Source: Emcibacter nanhaiensis
Lineage (GTDB): Bacteria > Pseudomonadota > Alphaproteobacteria > Sphingomonadales > Emcibacteraceae
Reading direction: 5' to 3'
Assembly (NCBI RefSeq): GCF_006385175.1
Contig: NZ_VFIY01000018.1
Location: forward strand, 558,001 to 622,000
Length of the DNA: 64,000 bases
Shown here: positions 54,418 to 63,439 of the stretch, piece after piece
How the letters are laid out: every line of letters starts with the position of its first letter
How positions within the stretch are numbered: the stretch's first letter is position 1
The notes under the pieces: generated by a model
Seen by the model: only the letters and a program-made list of their open reading frames with translations
What the model was told of the DNA's origin: nothing
Databases searched by the model: none
Position numbers and translations under genes: made by a program

Positions 54418-55416
54418 ATGTACGGCGATACATCCATTCAAAAAGCGATCAAACTGGCTGAACCCACAAGTGAGGAACAGGCCCAGCTGGAAAAACAGTT
54501 CCAGGAAAAAATTGACGCTGATATCAAGGTTGAAGCGCAGGACTGGATGCCGGAGGCATACCGCAAAACCCTGGTGCGCCAGATGTCACAGCATGCCCAC
54601 TCCGAAGTCATCGGCATGCAGCCGGAAGGCAACTGGATTACCCGGGCCCCGTCCCTGCGTCGCAAGGCCATCCTGCTGGCGAAAATCCAGGATGAAGGCG
54701 GTCACGGCCTCTATATCTATTGCGCAGCGGAAACTCTCGGCACGTCCCGCGCCGAGATGATCGAACAGCTGCACGCCGGCAAAGCCAAATATTCCTCCAT
54801 CTTTAATTATCCGGCCCTGACCTGGGCTGATATCGGCACCATCGGCTGGCTGGTCGACGGCGCCGCCATTACCAACCAGGTCTCCCTGGCCAAGGGCTCC
54901 TACGGCCCCTACAGCCGGGCCATGATCCGGATCTGTAAAGAAGAGAGCTTCCACCAGCGCCAGGGCTATGAGCTGCTGCTGACCCTGGCCCGCGGCACCG
55001 ATGAACAGAAAGCCATGGTACAGGAATCCGTCAACCGCTTCTGGTGGCCCTCCCTGATGATGTTCGGCCCCAGCGACAAGGACAGCGCCCATTCCGCCCA
55101 GTCCATGAAATGGAAGATCAAGCGCAAATCCAATGACCAGCTCCGTCAGGAGTTTATTGATGCCACTGTGCCCCAGGCCGAGTTCCTCGGCATTACCCTG
55201 CCCGATCCGGACCTGAAATGGAACGAGGAAACCGGTCATTATGATCATGGTGAGATCGACTGGGAAGAGTTCCACAATGTCATTCACGGCAACGGCATCT
55301 GCAACAAGCAGCGGATGGAAACCCATATCAAGTCCCATGAAGACGGGGCCTGGGTGCGCGAAGCCGCCACTGCCTATGCCGAAAAGCAAAAAGCAAAGAA
55401 AGAAGCTGCCGCCTGA
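54418..55416 (+). CDS. paaA: Phenylacetyl-CoA epoxidase, catalytic subunit
   Basis: 332 residues; diiron oxygenase subunit that inserts oxygen into the ring of phenylacetyl-CoA. Ligand motifs [20 protein letters not shown] (Glu and His) and [14 protein letters not shown] are intact, with [10 protein letters not shown] near the C-end. First of paaABCDE. Confidence 0.97.
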   Translation: MYGDTSIQKAIKLAEPTSEEQAQLEKQFQEKIDADIKVEAQDWMPEAYRKTLVRQMSQHAHSEVIGMQPEGNWITRAPSLRRKAILLAKIQDEGGHGLYIYCAAETLGTSRAEMIEQLHAGKAKYSSIFNYPALTWADIGTIGWLVDGAAITNQVSLAKGSYGPYSRAMIRICKEESFHQRQGYELLLTLARGTDEQKAMVQESVNRFWWPSLMMFGPSDKDSAHSAQSMKWKIKRKSNDQLRQEFIDATVPQAEFLGITLPDPDLKWNEETGHYDHGEIDWEEFHNVIHGNGICNKQRMETHIKSHEDGAWVREAATAYAEKQKAKKEAAA

Positions 55417-55472
55417 GGCGCGATAGAAATTTTGATCACCAAAGATCAACAAAAAATGAGAAGGACATCCAA

Positions 55473-55766
55473 ATGAGTGAACACGACAAGGATTGGCCCC
55501 TGTATGAAGTTTTCATCCGCAGCAAGGCGGGCCTTGACCACAAGCATGCCGGCAGCATCCACGCCAGCGATCCGGAAATGGCCATTGAGGCCGCCCGTGA
55601 CGTCTATACCCGCCGCGGCGAAGGCGTAAGCATCTGGGTTGTGCCGTCCAACGCCATCACGGCGTCCAAGCCGGAAAACAAAGACAGCCTGTATGAGCCG
55701 GCCGACAGCAAAATCTATCGCCACCCCACCTTCTACGACATCCCCAAAGAAGTGGGCAAAATGTAA
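55473..55766 (+). CDS. paaB: Phenylacetyl-CoA epoxidase subunit B
   Basis: 97 residues, WPLYEVFIRSKAGLDHKHAG and EAARDVYTRRGEGVSIWVVP, full family match. Bridges PaaAC dimers into the larger complex. 22 bp before paaC. Confidence 0.95.
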   Translation: MSEHDKDWPLYEVFIRSKAGLDHKHAGSIHASDPEMAIEAARDVYTRRGEGVSIWVVPSNAITASKPENKDSLYEPADSKIYRHPTFYDIPKEVGKM

Positions 55767-55787
55767 TCCCTGACCAAGGAGTGACAA

Positions 55788-56546
55788 ATGACCGATACAA
55801 ATCGTAAAGCCGTCGCGGACTATGCCACCCTTCTGGGAGACAATGCCCTGATTATGGGACACCGCCTGTCAGAATGGTGCTACCTTGCCCCGACCCTTGA
55901 ACTTGATGTCGCCATGTCCAACTGCGCCCTGGACTACATCGGCCAGGCCCGGGAACTGTTCACCTATGCGGGTGAAATTACCGGCAAGACAGAAGACGAT
56001 ATCGCCTATCTGCGCGACGAAATGGACTATCGCAACCTGCTGTTGACCGAGATGCCCAACAACGACTGGGGCTACAGCATGGCCAAACTGTTTTTCTTCA
56101 GCGCCTTTGCCAAGCTGTTCTATGAAAAACTGATGCAGAGCAAGGACGAAACCCTGGCCGCCATCGGCGAAAAATCCCTCAAGGAAGTCAAATACCACCT
56201 GCGGTTCAGCAGTGAATGGCTGATCCGGCTCGGTGACGGCACCGAAGAAAGCCACGAGCGCGCCCAGAAAGCAATCGACGATGTCTGGATGTTCACCGGT
56301 GAAATGTTCACCCTGAGCGACTTCGAGAGAGACCTCGCCGAACAGGGTATCGCCGTTGATGTCTCCACCCTGAAAGCGGACTGGGACGGCGTCGTCAATG
56401 AACTGCTGGCGGAAGCCACCCTGAAACGCCCCGAAAACGACTGGATGCAGTCCGGCGGCAAACAGGGGCACCATAGCGAATATATGGGCCATATCCTGTC
56501 TGAACTGCAGTATATGCAGCGCCGTTTCCCCAACTGCCAGTGGTAG
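55788..56546 (+). CDS. paaC: Phenylacetyl-CoA epoxidase subunit C
   Basis: 252-residue ferritin-like partner of PaaA. LGDNALIMGHRLSEWCYLAP, ELDVAMSNCALDYIGQAREL and EVKYHLRFSSEWLIRLGDGT are typical. Structural, not catalytic, in known complexes. 13 bp before paaD. Confidence 0.96.
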   Translation: MTDTNRKAVADYATLLGDNALIMGHRLSEWCYLAPTLELDVAMSNCALDYIGQARELFTYAGEITGKTEDDIAYLRDEMDYRNLLLTEMPNNDWGYSMAKLFFFSAFAKLFYEKLMQSKDETLAAIGEKSLKEVKYHLRFSSEWLIRLGDGTEESHERAQKAIDDVWMFTGEMFTLSDFERDLAEQGIAVDVSTLKADWDGVVNELLAEATLKRPENDWMQSGGKQGHHSEYMGHILSELQYMQRRFPNCQW

Positions 56547-56558
56547 GACATTTGCGAA

Positions 56559-57065
56559 ATGACTGCTCCCCAACCCTCCTCTGAAACGGAAAAAGTCTGG
56601 GCCCTTCTCGAAGACGTGAAGGACCCGGAAATCCCGGTGCTCAGCATTGTCGATCTCGGCATTGCCCGGGAAGTCAATTTCGAGGATGACGGGTCACTGG
56701 AAGTGGTCATTACGCCAACCTACTCCGGCTGTCCGGCCATGAATATGCTTGAAGAAGATATCAAGGCGGCCCTGGACAGCAATGGCTATACCAATTTCCG
56801 GGTCAAAACCTCCCTGCATCCGGTGTGGACCACCGACTGGATGACGGAATCAGGCCGGGAGAAGCTGCGCGCCTACGGTATTGCTCCGCCGGAAAAAAGC
56901 ACCACCAATAAAAAGGTGCTGTTTGGCGGCCAGAAAGAGGTTCCCTGCCCCCATTGCGGGTCCCACAACACGACACAGGTCAGCGAGTTCGGGTCCACCG
57001 CCTGCAAGGCACTCTACCGCTGCCAGGACTGTCAGGAGCCGTTTGACTACTTCAAATGCATTTAA
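56559..57065 (+). CDS. paaD: Phenylacetate epoxidase maturation protein PaaD
   Basis: 168 residues: an MIP18/DUF59 domain (DVKDPEIPVLSIVDLGIARE, TPTYSGCPAMNMLEEDI) and a C-terminal zinc-ribbon (CPHCGSHNTTQVSEFGSTAC, YRCQDCQEPFDYFKCI). Probably matures the metal centres. Confidence 0.94.
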   Translation: MTAPQPSSETEKVWALLEDVKDPEIPVLSIVDLGIAREVNFEDDGSLEVVITPTYSGCPAMNMLEEDIKAALDSNGYTNFRVKTSLHPVWTTDWMTESGREKLRAYGIAPPEKSTTNKKVLFGGQKEVPCPHCGSHNTTQVSEFGSTACKALYRCQDCQEPFDYFKCI

Positions 57066-57108
57066 TGAATGCCAAACATATAAGAAACGCTTAAATTATA
57101 AGAAATGT

Positions 57109-57128
57109 TGAGGAGCCCCGGTTCCTCA
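57109..57128 (+). promoter_or_regulatory. Hairpin between paaD and paaE
   Basis: TGAGGA / TCCTCA stem closed by an 8-nt loop. It lacks a T tract, so it is more likely to tune mRNA stability or paaE expression than to terminate. Confidence 0.4.
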
Positions 57129-57150
57129 TTCGTCTTATCAGGAACTTAAT

Positions 57151-58233
57151 ATGCCGACTTTTCACAAACTCAAGATTTCGAACCTGCGCCGGGAGACCGA
57201 GGAGACCGTCTCCATCGCCTTTCACGTCCCCGATGAACTCAGGGAAGAATATAAATATATCCAGGGCCAGTATCTGACCCTGAAAACCGTGATCGACGGT
57301 GAAGACACCCGCCGGTCCTATTCCATCTGTTCCGGCCTGTTCGACGATGAACTGCGGGTTGCCGTCAAAAAAGTGAAGGGCGGCCTGTTTTCCTCCTTCG
57401 CCAACGAGGTGCTGAAGGAAGGCGACGAACTGGATGTCATGACCCCGATGGGCAACTTCTACACCGAGCTGCACCCCGATCAGGAACATCATTATGTCGG
57501 CGTTGCCGCCGGCAGCGGCATCACCCCCCTGATGTCCATTATCAAAACCATTCTGGCCTATGAGCCGAAGAGTATCTTCACCCTGATCTACGGTAACCGG
57601 ACCCGTCGCGATATTATTTTCCGGGAAGACCTGGTCGACCTGAAAAATACCTATATCGACCGCTTCAACATGATCAATATCCTGAGCCGGGAAGAGCCGG
57701 ATGTGGACCTGCTTCATGGCCGTATCGACCGCAATAAAGTCGCCGACATTCTTGATCGTCTGATTCCGCCGGGCGGTGCCGATGAATATTATATCTGCGG
57801 CCCGGAAACCATGATCCACGACGTATCCGACCTGCTGGCGGAGCGCAAGGTGGACAAGAAAAACATCCACTTCGAACTGTTCACTTCCCCCACGGTGCAG
57901 AAAGGTGAAGAAGCTGATGTTGCCGAAGTGCCGGAAGAGCTAGCCGATCATGTGGCCAAGGTCACGGTGGTCGTGGACGGCAACTCCATGGAGTTCGACC
58001 TGGAGACCGCCGGCCAGAATATCCTCGACGCGGCCCTGGAAAAAGGCGCCGACCTGCCGTTCGCCTGCAAGGGCGGGGTCTGCTGCACCTGCCGCGCCAA
58101 GCTGATCGAGGGCGAAGTCAATATGGATGTGAACTACTCGCTCGAGGAAGACGAACTGGAAGCCGGGTTCATCCTGACCTGCCAGGCCCACCCGATCACC
58201 GACAAGGTGGTCGTGGACTTCGACGAGAGATAG
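57151..58233 (+). CDS. paaE: Phenylacetyl-CoA epoxidase reductase subunit
   Basis: 360 residues, feeding electrons to PaaA. An N-terminal flavoprotein domain (RRSYSICSGLF for FAD; GVAAGSGITPLMSIIKT for the pyridine nucleotide) and a C-terminal 2Fe-2S plant-type ferredoxin domain with CKGGVCCTCRAKL and LTCQAHP. All four cysteines are present. Terminator follows. Confidence 0.95.
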   Translation: MPTFHKLKISNLRRETEETVSIAFHVPDELREEYKYIQGQYLTLKTVIDGEDTRRSYSICSGLFDDELRVAVKKVKGGLFSSFANEVLKEGDELDVMTPMGNFYTELHPDQEHHYVGVAAGSGITPLMSIIKTILAYEPKSIFTLIYGNRTRRDIIFREDLVDLKNTYIDRFNMINILSREEPDVDLLHGRIDRNKVADILDRLIPPGGADEYYICGPETMIHDVSDLLAERKVDKKNIHFELFTSPTVQKGEEADVAEVPEELADHVAKVTVVVDGNSMEFDLETAGQNILDAALEKGADLPFACKGGVCCTCRAKLIEGEVNMDVNYSLEEDELEAGFILTCQAHPITDKVVVDFDER

Positions 58234-58256
58234 TCTTTCGTACACAGAATATTCGG

Positions 58257-58281
58257 GAGGCTGCCGACGGCAGCCTCTTTT
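58257..58281 (+). terminator. Terminator of the paa operon
   Basis: GAGGCTGCC / GGCAGCCTC perfect 9-bp stem with a GAC loop and TTTTC. Confidence 0.85.
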
Positions 58282-58383
58282 CTATTGCCCCACTTTTGAC
58301 ATGTTGACATGAAAAAAGCTTGCAACTTTGGCTTACATTTTCCACATTAGCCTTGATGCACAAAAACCGGAGCAGATTACAAC

Positions 58384-59082
58384 ATGTCACTCGGACTGGC
58401 TCGCAGAAAAGAACTCCAGAAACGCAGATCCCAGCGCCTGTGGATGATGATGAAATTCATTTTCCTCTGTGCCCTGATCGGGGGAACGGCCTATTTTTCC
58501 TATGATACCGGCCAGGAAATCGCCAAACAGAACTATCGCTTCGCCCAGGACAAATATGACCAGCTGGAAAAGGAAAACCAGCAGCTGATCCGGGAACTGG
58601 GCAGCAGCAAGGCGGCTCTGGAACAGATGCAATCCCTGGTCCCCAATGACCAGGTCAGGGACCTGCTGCAGGTGGTGAGTGACAAATCGGCCGAAGGTGT
58701 CGCCGTCGAGCGCATGGCGCGGCTGGTAGGCGGCATGACCACCAATGAAGCTTGCGGTACCGAGTCAGAAGTCAAACGGTTCGTGGTCACAACCCTGGTC
58801 AACACGGAAAAAAGCAATGTCAGCTTCGAGCGCGGCCTGATTACCATCAGCGGCAGCGGCAGCCCGACCCTGAATGAGGAAGGCAATCCTGAAGCCTGGT
58901 TTGATCCGACCAAGCCGGTCACCCTGACCTTCACCCTGCCCGGCGGAGAAACCCAGGAAATCAGCGGCATCCTGCCCCTGCATCACAGCATCGTGCAGGG
59001 CGACAAGGAATATCGCTTCAGCATGACCCCGGGCCGGCGCAGCTTTGTCGACGTCACCCTGCTGACCTGCAGCGTCAACTAG
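58384..59082 (+). CDS. Membrane-anchored coiled-coil protein of unknown function
   Basis: 232 residues. One N-terminal membrane helix (KFIFLCALIGGTAYFSY), a coiled coil (YDQLEKENQQLIRELGSSKA) and a periplasmic beta-rich domain with two cysteines (ACGTESE; LTCSVN) that may form a disulfide. No family recognised. A tandem TTGACATG repeat lies in its upstream region (58299-58314). Confidence 0.65.
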   Translation: MSLGLARRKELQKRRSQRLWMMMKFIFLCALIGGTAYFSYDTGQEIAKQNYRFAQDKYDQLEKENQQLIRELGSSKAALEQMQSLVPNDQVRDLLQVVSDKSAEGVAVERMARLVGGMTTNEACGTESEVKRFVVTTLVNTEKSNVSFERGLITISGSGSPTLNEEGNPEAWFDPTKPVTLTFTLPGGETQEISGILPLHHSIVQGDKEYRFSMTPGRRSFVDVTLLTCSVN

Positions 59083-59088
59083 ACTGGC

Positions 59089-59718
59089 TTATTCCACATC
59101 CGCCGGATTGCACTCCCGGAACCAGTCCTTCATAGCGGTTTGTTCCAGCATCCGTTCGGCATAGGCCTGAAGCGGCGGATCAAGCGGCACCTGGTAGGTC
59201 CTGTAGCGGGACACCACCGGCGCATACATGGCGTCGGCAATGGTGAAATGACCAAACAGGAACGGTCCATCCGAAGCCTCGAGGCATTCGCGCCAGATCT
59301 GCCGGATCCTGCCCACTTCCCACAACAGGTCCCCCTCCAGTTGCGGTGTCGGATAGGTCTGCAGGCAGGCCATGGGCATCCGTCCCCGCAAAGTGGGGAA
59401 CCCGGCGTGCATTTCCGCACTGACCGAGCGGGCCCGGGCCCGGGCAGCCCTGTCTTCCGGCCACAGCTTCTTGTCCGGCGCCAGTTCGGCGATATATTCG
59501 CAGATCGCCAAGCTGTCCCAGATCAGCTGCCCGCCATGACGCAGCGCCGGCACCCGGCCGGCGGGATTAAGCTTCCGGATTTTCTCTTGCCGCGCCCCTG
59601 AAAACAAATCCACGATGATCTCTTCAAATTCCAGGCCGGCCTCCTTCATGACCAGCCACGGCCGCAGGGACCAGCTGGAGGCATTTTTATTGCCGATTAT
59701 CAAAGAAAAGTCTGACAT
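59089..59718 (-). CDS. Glutathione S-transferase
   Basis: 209 residues, start MSDFSLIIGNKNASSWSLRP (59718; GGGGATCATC before it). Ser-type N-domain, cis-Pro NPAGRVPALRHG, IWDSLAICEYIAE, and the C-domain FLFGHFTIADAMYAPVV. Extending the frame upstream runs antisense to the M17 gene and is rejected. Convergent with 58384. Confidence 0.9.
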   Translation of the reverse strand: MSDFSLIIGNKNASSWSLRPWLVMKEAGLEFEEIIVDLFSGARQEKIRKLNPAGRVPALRHGGQLIWDSLAICEYIAELAPDKKLWPEDRAARARARSVSAEMHAGFPTLRGRMPMACLQTYPTPQLEGDLLWEVGRIRQIWRECLEASDGPFLFGHFTIADAMYAPVVSRYRTYQVPLDPPLQAYAERMLEQTAMKDWFRECNPADVE

Positions 59719-59794
59719 GATGATCCCCATTGATTTATAAGTTACAGAAAGATGACGTGTAACACTTGCCAACATCATATGAGGTTTTTTCCAC

Positions 59795-61210
59795 GTGGCT
59801 ACTTCAGAATTCAAAAACCTTTCCTCTTTTTTCTCCGACACCCAGGCTGACGGCAGCATTGCCATCCGCACCATCAGCAAGCCCGGCTTCAGGGACTGGT
59901 ACAACTCCCTGTCCCAGGCGGAAAAAAACTGGGTGGACGCCAACGAATTCACCGGGGCGCGCCATTCCCACCTGAAGTTTTCCAACGGCGAAGGAAAAGT
60001 ATCCTCGGTCATTCTGGGACTGGGAGAGGGCGAGGAAAGCGCCGACCCCTGGGCGTTCGGCGGCCTGGCCAAGGCCCTGCCGGCCGGTGATTACCATCTC
60101 GCCGAAAAAACCAATCCGCGGGAGTTTTACCATGCGGCAATGGGCTGGGCCCTGGGCCAGTATAAATTCAGTACCTACCTGAAAAAAGACAAGGACAAAG
60201 CCTCCCGGCTCTACCTTCCCGAAACCCAGGACCGGTCCCTGATCTCTTCGGTGGTGCGCTCCACCTTCCTGGTCCGCAACCTGGTCAATACCCCGACCTG
60301 CGACATGGGGCCGGACGCCCTGGCTGAGGCAGCCGCTGAAGTCGCAAAGGAATTTTCCGCCGCCTGTGAGGTAACGGTCGGCGATGAACTGCTGGAGAAA
60401 GGCTATAACGCCATCCACACCGTGGGCCGCGCTGCGGAAAAAGCCCCGCGGCTGATTGACTTTACCTGGGGGGACGAGGGCGCCCCCAAAGTCACCCTGG
60501 TCGGCAAGGGCGTCTGTTTCGATACCGGCGGCCTCGACCTGAAACCGTCCAGCGCCATGCTGCTGATGAAAAAGGATATGGGCGGCGCCGCCCATGTGCT
60601 GGGCCTGGCCCGGCTGATCATGGAACAGAAGCTGAATCTGCGCCTGCGGGTGCTGATCCCGGCCGTGGAAAACAATGTCTCCGGCAATGCCTTCCGCCCC
60701 GGCGATGTGATCCGCACCTACAAGGGCAAGACCGTGGAAGTGGGCAACACCGACGCGGAAGGCCGGCTGGTGCTGTGTGACGCCCTGGCCCTCGCCGCCG
60801 AAGAAAAGCCCGACCTGATGATTGATTTCGCCACCCTGACCGGCGCCGCCCGCGTCGCCCTGGGCCCCGACATCCCGCCGTTCTTTACCGACAGCCAGAA
60901 ACTGGCCGACGGCCTGGGCCAGCATGCCATCCGCGAAGGCGATCCGGTCTGGCGCCTGCCGCTTTACGGGCCCTATCTGAAATTCATGGACAGCGATATT
61001 GCCGACCTGAACAATAACGGCTCCAGCCCCTTCGGCGGCGCCATTACGGCGGCCCTGTTTATGCGGGAATTTACTGAAGGCGCCGGGGAATGGCTGCATC
61101 TGGATGTCTATGCCTGGAACCAGTCAAACCGCCCGGGACGGCCCAAAGGCGGTGAGGCCATGGCCCTTCGTACGGTATATTCATATCTTCATGAAAGGTT
61201 CAAAAACTAA
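59795..61210 (+). CDS. M17 leucyl-aminopeptidase family protein
   Basis: 471 residues, GTG start. Two-metal aminopeptidase: VGKGVCFDTGGLDLKPSS (Lys and Asp ligands), MKKDMGGAAHVLG, and the signature NTDAEGRLVLCDAL, with the catalytic Arg. Neighbours point to use on small peptides from the cell wall. Confidence 0.93.
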   Translation: MATSEFKNLSSFFSDTQADGSIAIRTISKPGFRDWYNSLSQAEKNWVDANEFTGARHSHLKFSNGEGKVSSVILGLGEGEESADPWAFGGLAKALPAGDYHLAEKTNPREFYHAAMGWALGQYKFSTYLKKDKDKASRLYLPETQDRSLISSVVRSTFLVRNLVNTPTCDMGPDALAEAAAEVAKEFSAACEVTVGDELLEKGYNAIHTVGRAAEKAPRLIDFTWGDEGAPKVTLVGKGVCFDTGGLDLKPSSAMLLMKKDMGGAAHVLGLARLIMEQKLNLRLRVLIPAVENNVSGNAFRPGDVIRTYKGKTVEVGNTDAEGRLVLCDALALAAEEKPDLMIDFATLTGAARVALGPDIPPFFTDSQKLADGLGQHAIREGDPVWRLPLYGPYLKFMDSDIADLNNNGSSPFGGAITAALFMREFTEGAGEWLHLDVYAWNQSNRPGRPKGGEAMALRTVYSYLHERFKN

Positions 61211-61280
61211 TTGGCAAAAGCTGTTGCGCGATAGTTAATATCTTGGCAATATCGCCCTTAAGAAATGCTGAGGGGATACC

Positions 61281-61634
61281 ATGGAGTTTGAACTGAGCGG
61301 CCATCAGGGCCTGCGATTGTGGATGGAAACGCTGACCAGCGGGGTAACCAGAAAAATCCCCGATCTTACTTCCCGCCAGATGGCTGTTCTGATGCGTGTC
61401 TATCTTGAACCGCAGCCGCACACGGTTCGGGGCCTGGCCGCAGAACTCAATGTTTCCAAACCGGTCATTACACGGGCAATCGACACGTTAAGCACGCTCG
61501 GATTTCTCAAACGTGTCCGCGATGAGGCGGACAAACGCAATGTTTTGATACAGCGTACGGTCAAAGGCGCCGTCTTCCTGACCGATTTTGCGGAAATGAT
61601 GGAAAAGGCGAACGAAAACGCCCAAAAAAAATAG
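61281..61634 (+). CDS. MarR-family transcriptional regulator
   Basis: 117 residues. A winged HTH with PDLTSRQMAVLMRVYLEPQP, VRGLAAELNVSKPVITRAID and RVRDEADKRNVLIQRTVKG (beta-wing with the DxRxxL-like motif). It lacks the long N/C dimerisation helices of larger MarR proteins. 18 bp before the NlpC/P60 gene, so it may control that operon. Confidence 0.85.
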   Translation: MEFELSGHQGLRLWMETLTSGVTRKIPDLTSRQMAVLMRVYLEPQPHTVRGLAAELNVSKPVITRAIDTLSTLGFLKRVRDEADKRNVLIQRTVKGAVFLTDFAEMMEKANENAQKK

Positions 61635-61652
61635 CATTGAAAGGGGACAGCA

Positions 61653-62522
61653 ATGTCGCAGGGGAGCCCTGACAACAGAATTACCCCCTACCGTAAGGAT
61701 CTTGCCGCTGACTTCCTGAAGGAGACTGTCCAGGCCGATAAATATGTCCCGGGCAGCCGGTATCAGGTCGCCCGTGGCCTGGCGCCGCTCCATGGTGTTC
61801 CCGACGCCCATACGGCCCTCGTCAGCCAGCTGCTCTATGGCGAAATATTCACCGTCTATGAAATCAGGGACGGATGGGCCTGGGGACAGGCCGCCCGGGA
61901 CCAGTATGTGGGCTATTGCCCGATCGATTTTCTGAGCCCGGATATCTTCACAAGCACCCACCATGTGGACGCGCTGAGCACCCATATCTATGCCGAACCG
62001 GATCCGAAGAGCGAACCGGTCGAACATATTTACCAGATGTCGGAAGTCAGCGTCGCCGATCCGACCCAGGTCAAAGGTTTTGTCCAGCTGGTGGATGGAA
62101 ACTGGATATACGGCACCCACATCAACAACCAGTATGGCGTCGACCCGGTGGCCGAGGCCCTGAAACTTCTCTATGCCCCTTATCTCTGGGGCGGAAAAAG
62201 CTGCGCCGGACTGGACTGCTCCGCCCTGATCCAGCTGGCCTTTGCCACAACCGGGGTCTTTGTTCCCCGCGACAGCGACCAGCAGGAAGCGGCCATCGGC
62301 ACAATACTCGGTGATGACGAGGTACCGCAGCGGGGCGATGTTGCGTTCTTCCCCGGCCATGTGGGGTTCATGCTGGATGACATGCATCTGCTGCACGCCA
62401 ACGCCCACCACATGCGGGTCAGTATCGATCCGCTGAAGGACGTCATCAACATCGTCAGCTTCCAGACCGACCAGGAACCGCTCCGTTGTATCAAGCGTCC
62501 GTCCCCTGCAGAAGACGCATAA
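61653..62522 (+). CDS. NlpC/P60 cysteine peptidase with SH3-like N-domain
   Basis: 289 residues, no signal peptide. SH3b-like domains (about 25-165) and a C40 peptidase with GLDCSALIQLAF (nucleophile Cys), FFPGHVGFML and LLHANAHHM. The YkfC-like layout suggests a cytoplasmic gamma-D-Glu-diamino-acid endopeptidase that trims murein peptides. Confidence 0.9.
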   Translation: MSQGSPDNRITPYRKDLAADFLKETVQADKYVPGSRYQVARGLAPLHGVPDAHTALVSQLLYGEIFTVYEIRDGWAWGQAARDQYVGYCPIDFLSPDIFTSTHHVDALSTHIYAEPDPKSEPVEHIYQMSEVSVADPTQVKGFVQLVDGNWIYGTHINNQYGVDPVAEALKLLYAPYLWGGKSCAGLDCSALIQLAFATTGVFVPRDSDQQEAAIGTILGDDEVPQRGDVAFFPGHVGFMLDDMHLLHANAHHMRVSIDPLKDVINIVSFQTDQEPLRCIKRPSPAEDA

Positions 62523-62552
62523 AAAAAAGCCGCCCCTTCGGGCGGCTCTCTT
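62523..62552 (-). terminator. Bidirectional terminator between the peptidase and cytochrome c genes
   Basis: AGCCGCCC / GGGCGGCT stem (62528-62547). Minus side has a TTTTTTTT tract; plus side only TCTCTTT, so it is strongest for the cytochrome gene. Confidence 0.8.
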
Positions 62553-62572
62553 TAAAATCTTTCCGGCAGTCC

Positions 62573-63196
62573 TTAGTGAACTTCTGCCTCGGCAGCTTCC
62601 GCAGCGGCGTCAACGGCTTCTGCGGCGTCTCCGGCAGCCTGGTCAGCCACCTCTTCGACGGCCGGCAACGGCAACGGATTGTTGCTCAGGGTATGAAGGA
62701 ACATGATCAGCTCAGCACGATCCTCAGGCTTCTTCAGACCGGCAAAGGCCATTTTGGTGCCGGGAACGAAATCTTTCGGCTTGGTCAGGAAGTGATCCAG
62801 GTCCTCGTAGGTCCAGTTGCCGCCTTTGGCATGCATGGCGTCGGAATAACCGAAGCCTTCATGGGAGCCTTTCGGCCGGCCAACAATGCCCCACAGGTTC
62901 GGGCCGGTGCCATTCTTGCCGCCTTCTTCCGCGGTGTGGCAGGCTTTACATTTCTTGAAGACCTTTTCCCCGTCTGCAGCACTGGCGGTTGCAAGAAGAG
63001 CCGCCAGGGTCGGGCCCTTTTCTTCTTCAACAGCAGCACCGGTGTCGGCAGCAGCCATTTCAACTTCAATCGGATAGGCATTTGCTTCCAGATGTTCCTC
63101 ATGGAAAACAATTTCGCCAAGATTGTTAATACCGATAACCACCAACAGTGTAACCAACACAGCCAGTGCGATTTTATTCAACTCAAAGGAATCCAA
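62573..63196 (-). CDS. Membrane-anchored cytochrome c (CycM-like)
   Basis: 207 residues. N-terminal membrane helix (IALAVLVTLLVVIGINNL), a class I haem domain with CKACH (about residue 85), WGIVGRPKGSHEGFGYSDAM and the axial Met in GTKMAFAGL, then an Ala/Glu-rich C-terminal tail (DAAEAVDAAAEAAEAEVH). Carries electrons from bc1 to oxidases. Confidence 0.92.
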   Translation of the reverse strand: MDSFELNKIALAVLVTLLVVIGINNLGEIVFHEEHLEANAYPIEVEMAAADTGAAVEEEKGPTLAALLATASAADGEKVFKKCKACHTAEEGGKNGTGPNLWGIVGRPKGSHEGFGYSDAMHAKGGNWTYEDLDHFLTKPKDFVPGTKMAFAGLKKPEDRAELIMFLHTLSNNPLPLPAVEEVADQAAGDAAEAVDAAAEAAEAEVH

Positions 63197-63319
63197 GGCT
63201 CTTCCCCGTGGTTATAAATTCAAAAATACCCGGAAACTGGCAATATCTGAGGGAAACAACAGAATATGTGGCCAATTCCACCCTCTAGGTTGTTCTTGTA
63301 CAGATGTTTTTATTTAGTG

Positions 63320-63334
63320 ACAAGAGATTCTTGT
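63320..63334 (+). promoter_or_regulatory. Palindrome ACAAGA-GAT-TCTTGT
   Basis: Perfect 6-bp inverted repeat with a 3-bp spacer, in the 243-bp gap between the cytochrome c gene and pheA, with an extra half site (TTCTTGTAC) near 63292. Confidence 0.4.
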
Positions 63335-63439
63335 TGCAAAATATGCCCAATTTGTAGTCTATCTGGATGATCCCGTGACAGAATGGGACAAAGCCAAGTT
63401 ATCAGAAGTAAATCGCCAAAAGGCAGATAAGGACCACAA

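Noticed and set aside
59719-60072. N-terminal extension of the GST
   Set aside because: It runs antisense to the aminopeptidase gene; the ATG 59718 has a good Shine-Dalgarno and the normal GST start.
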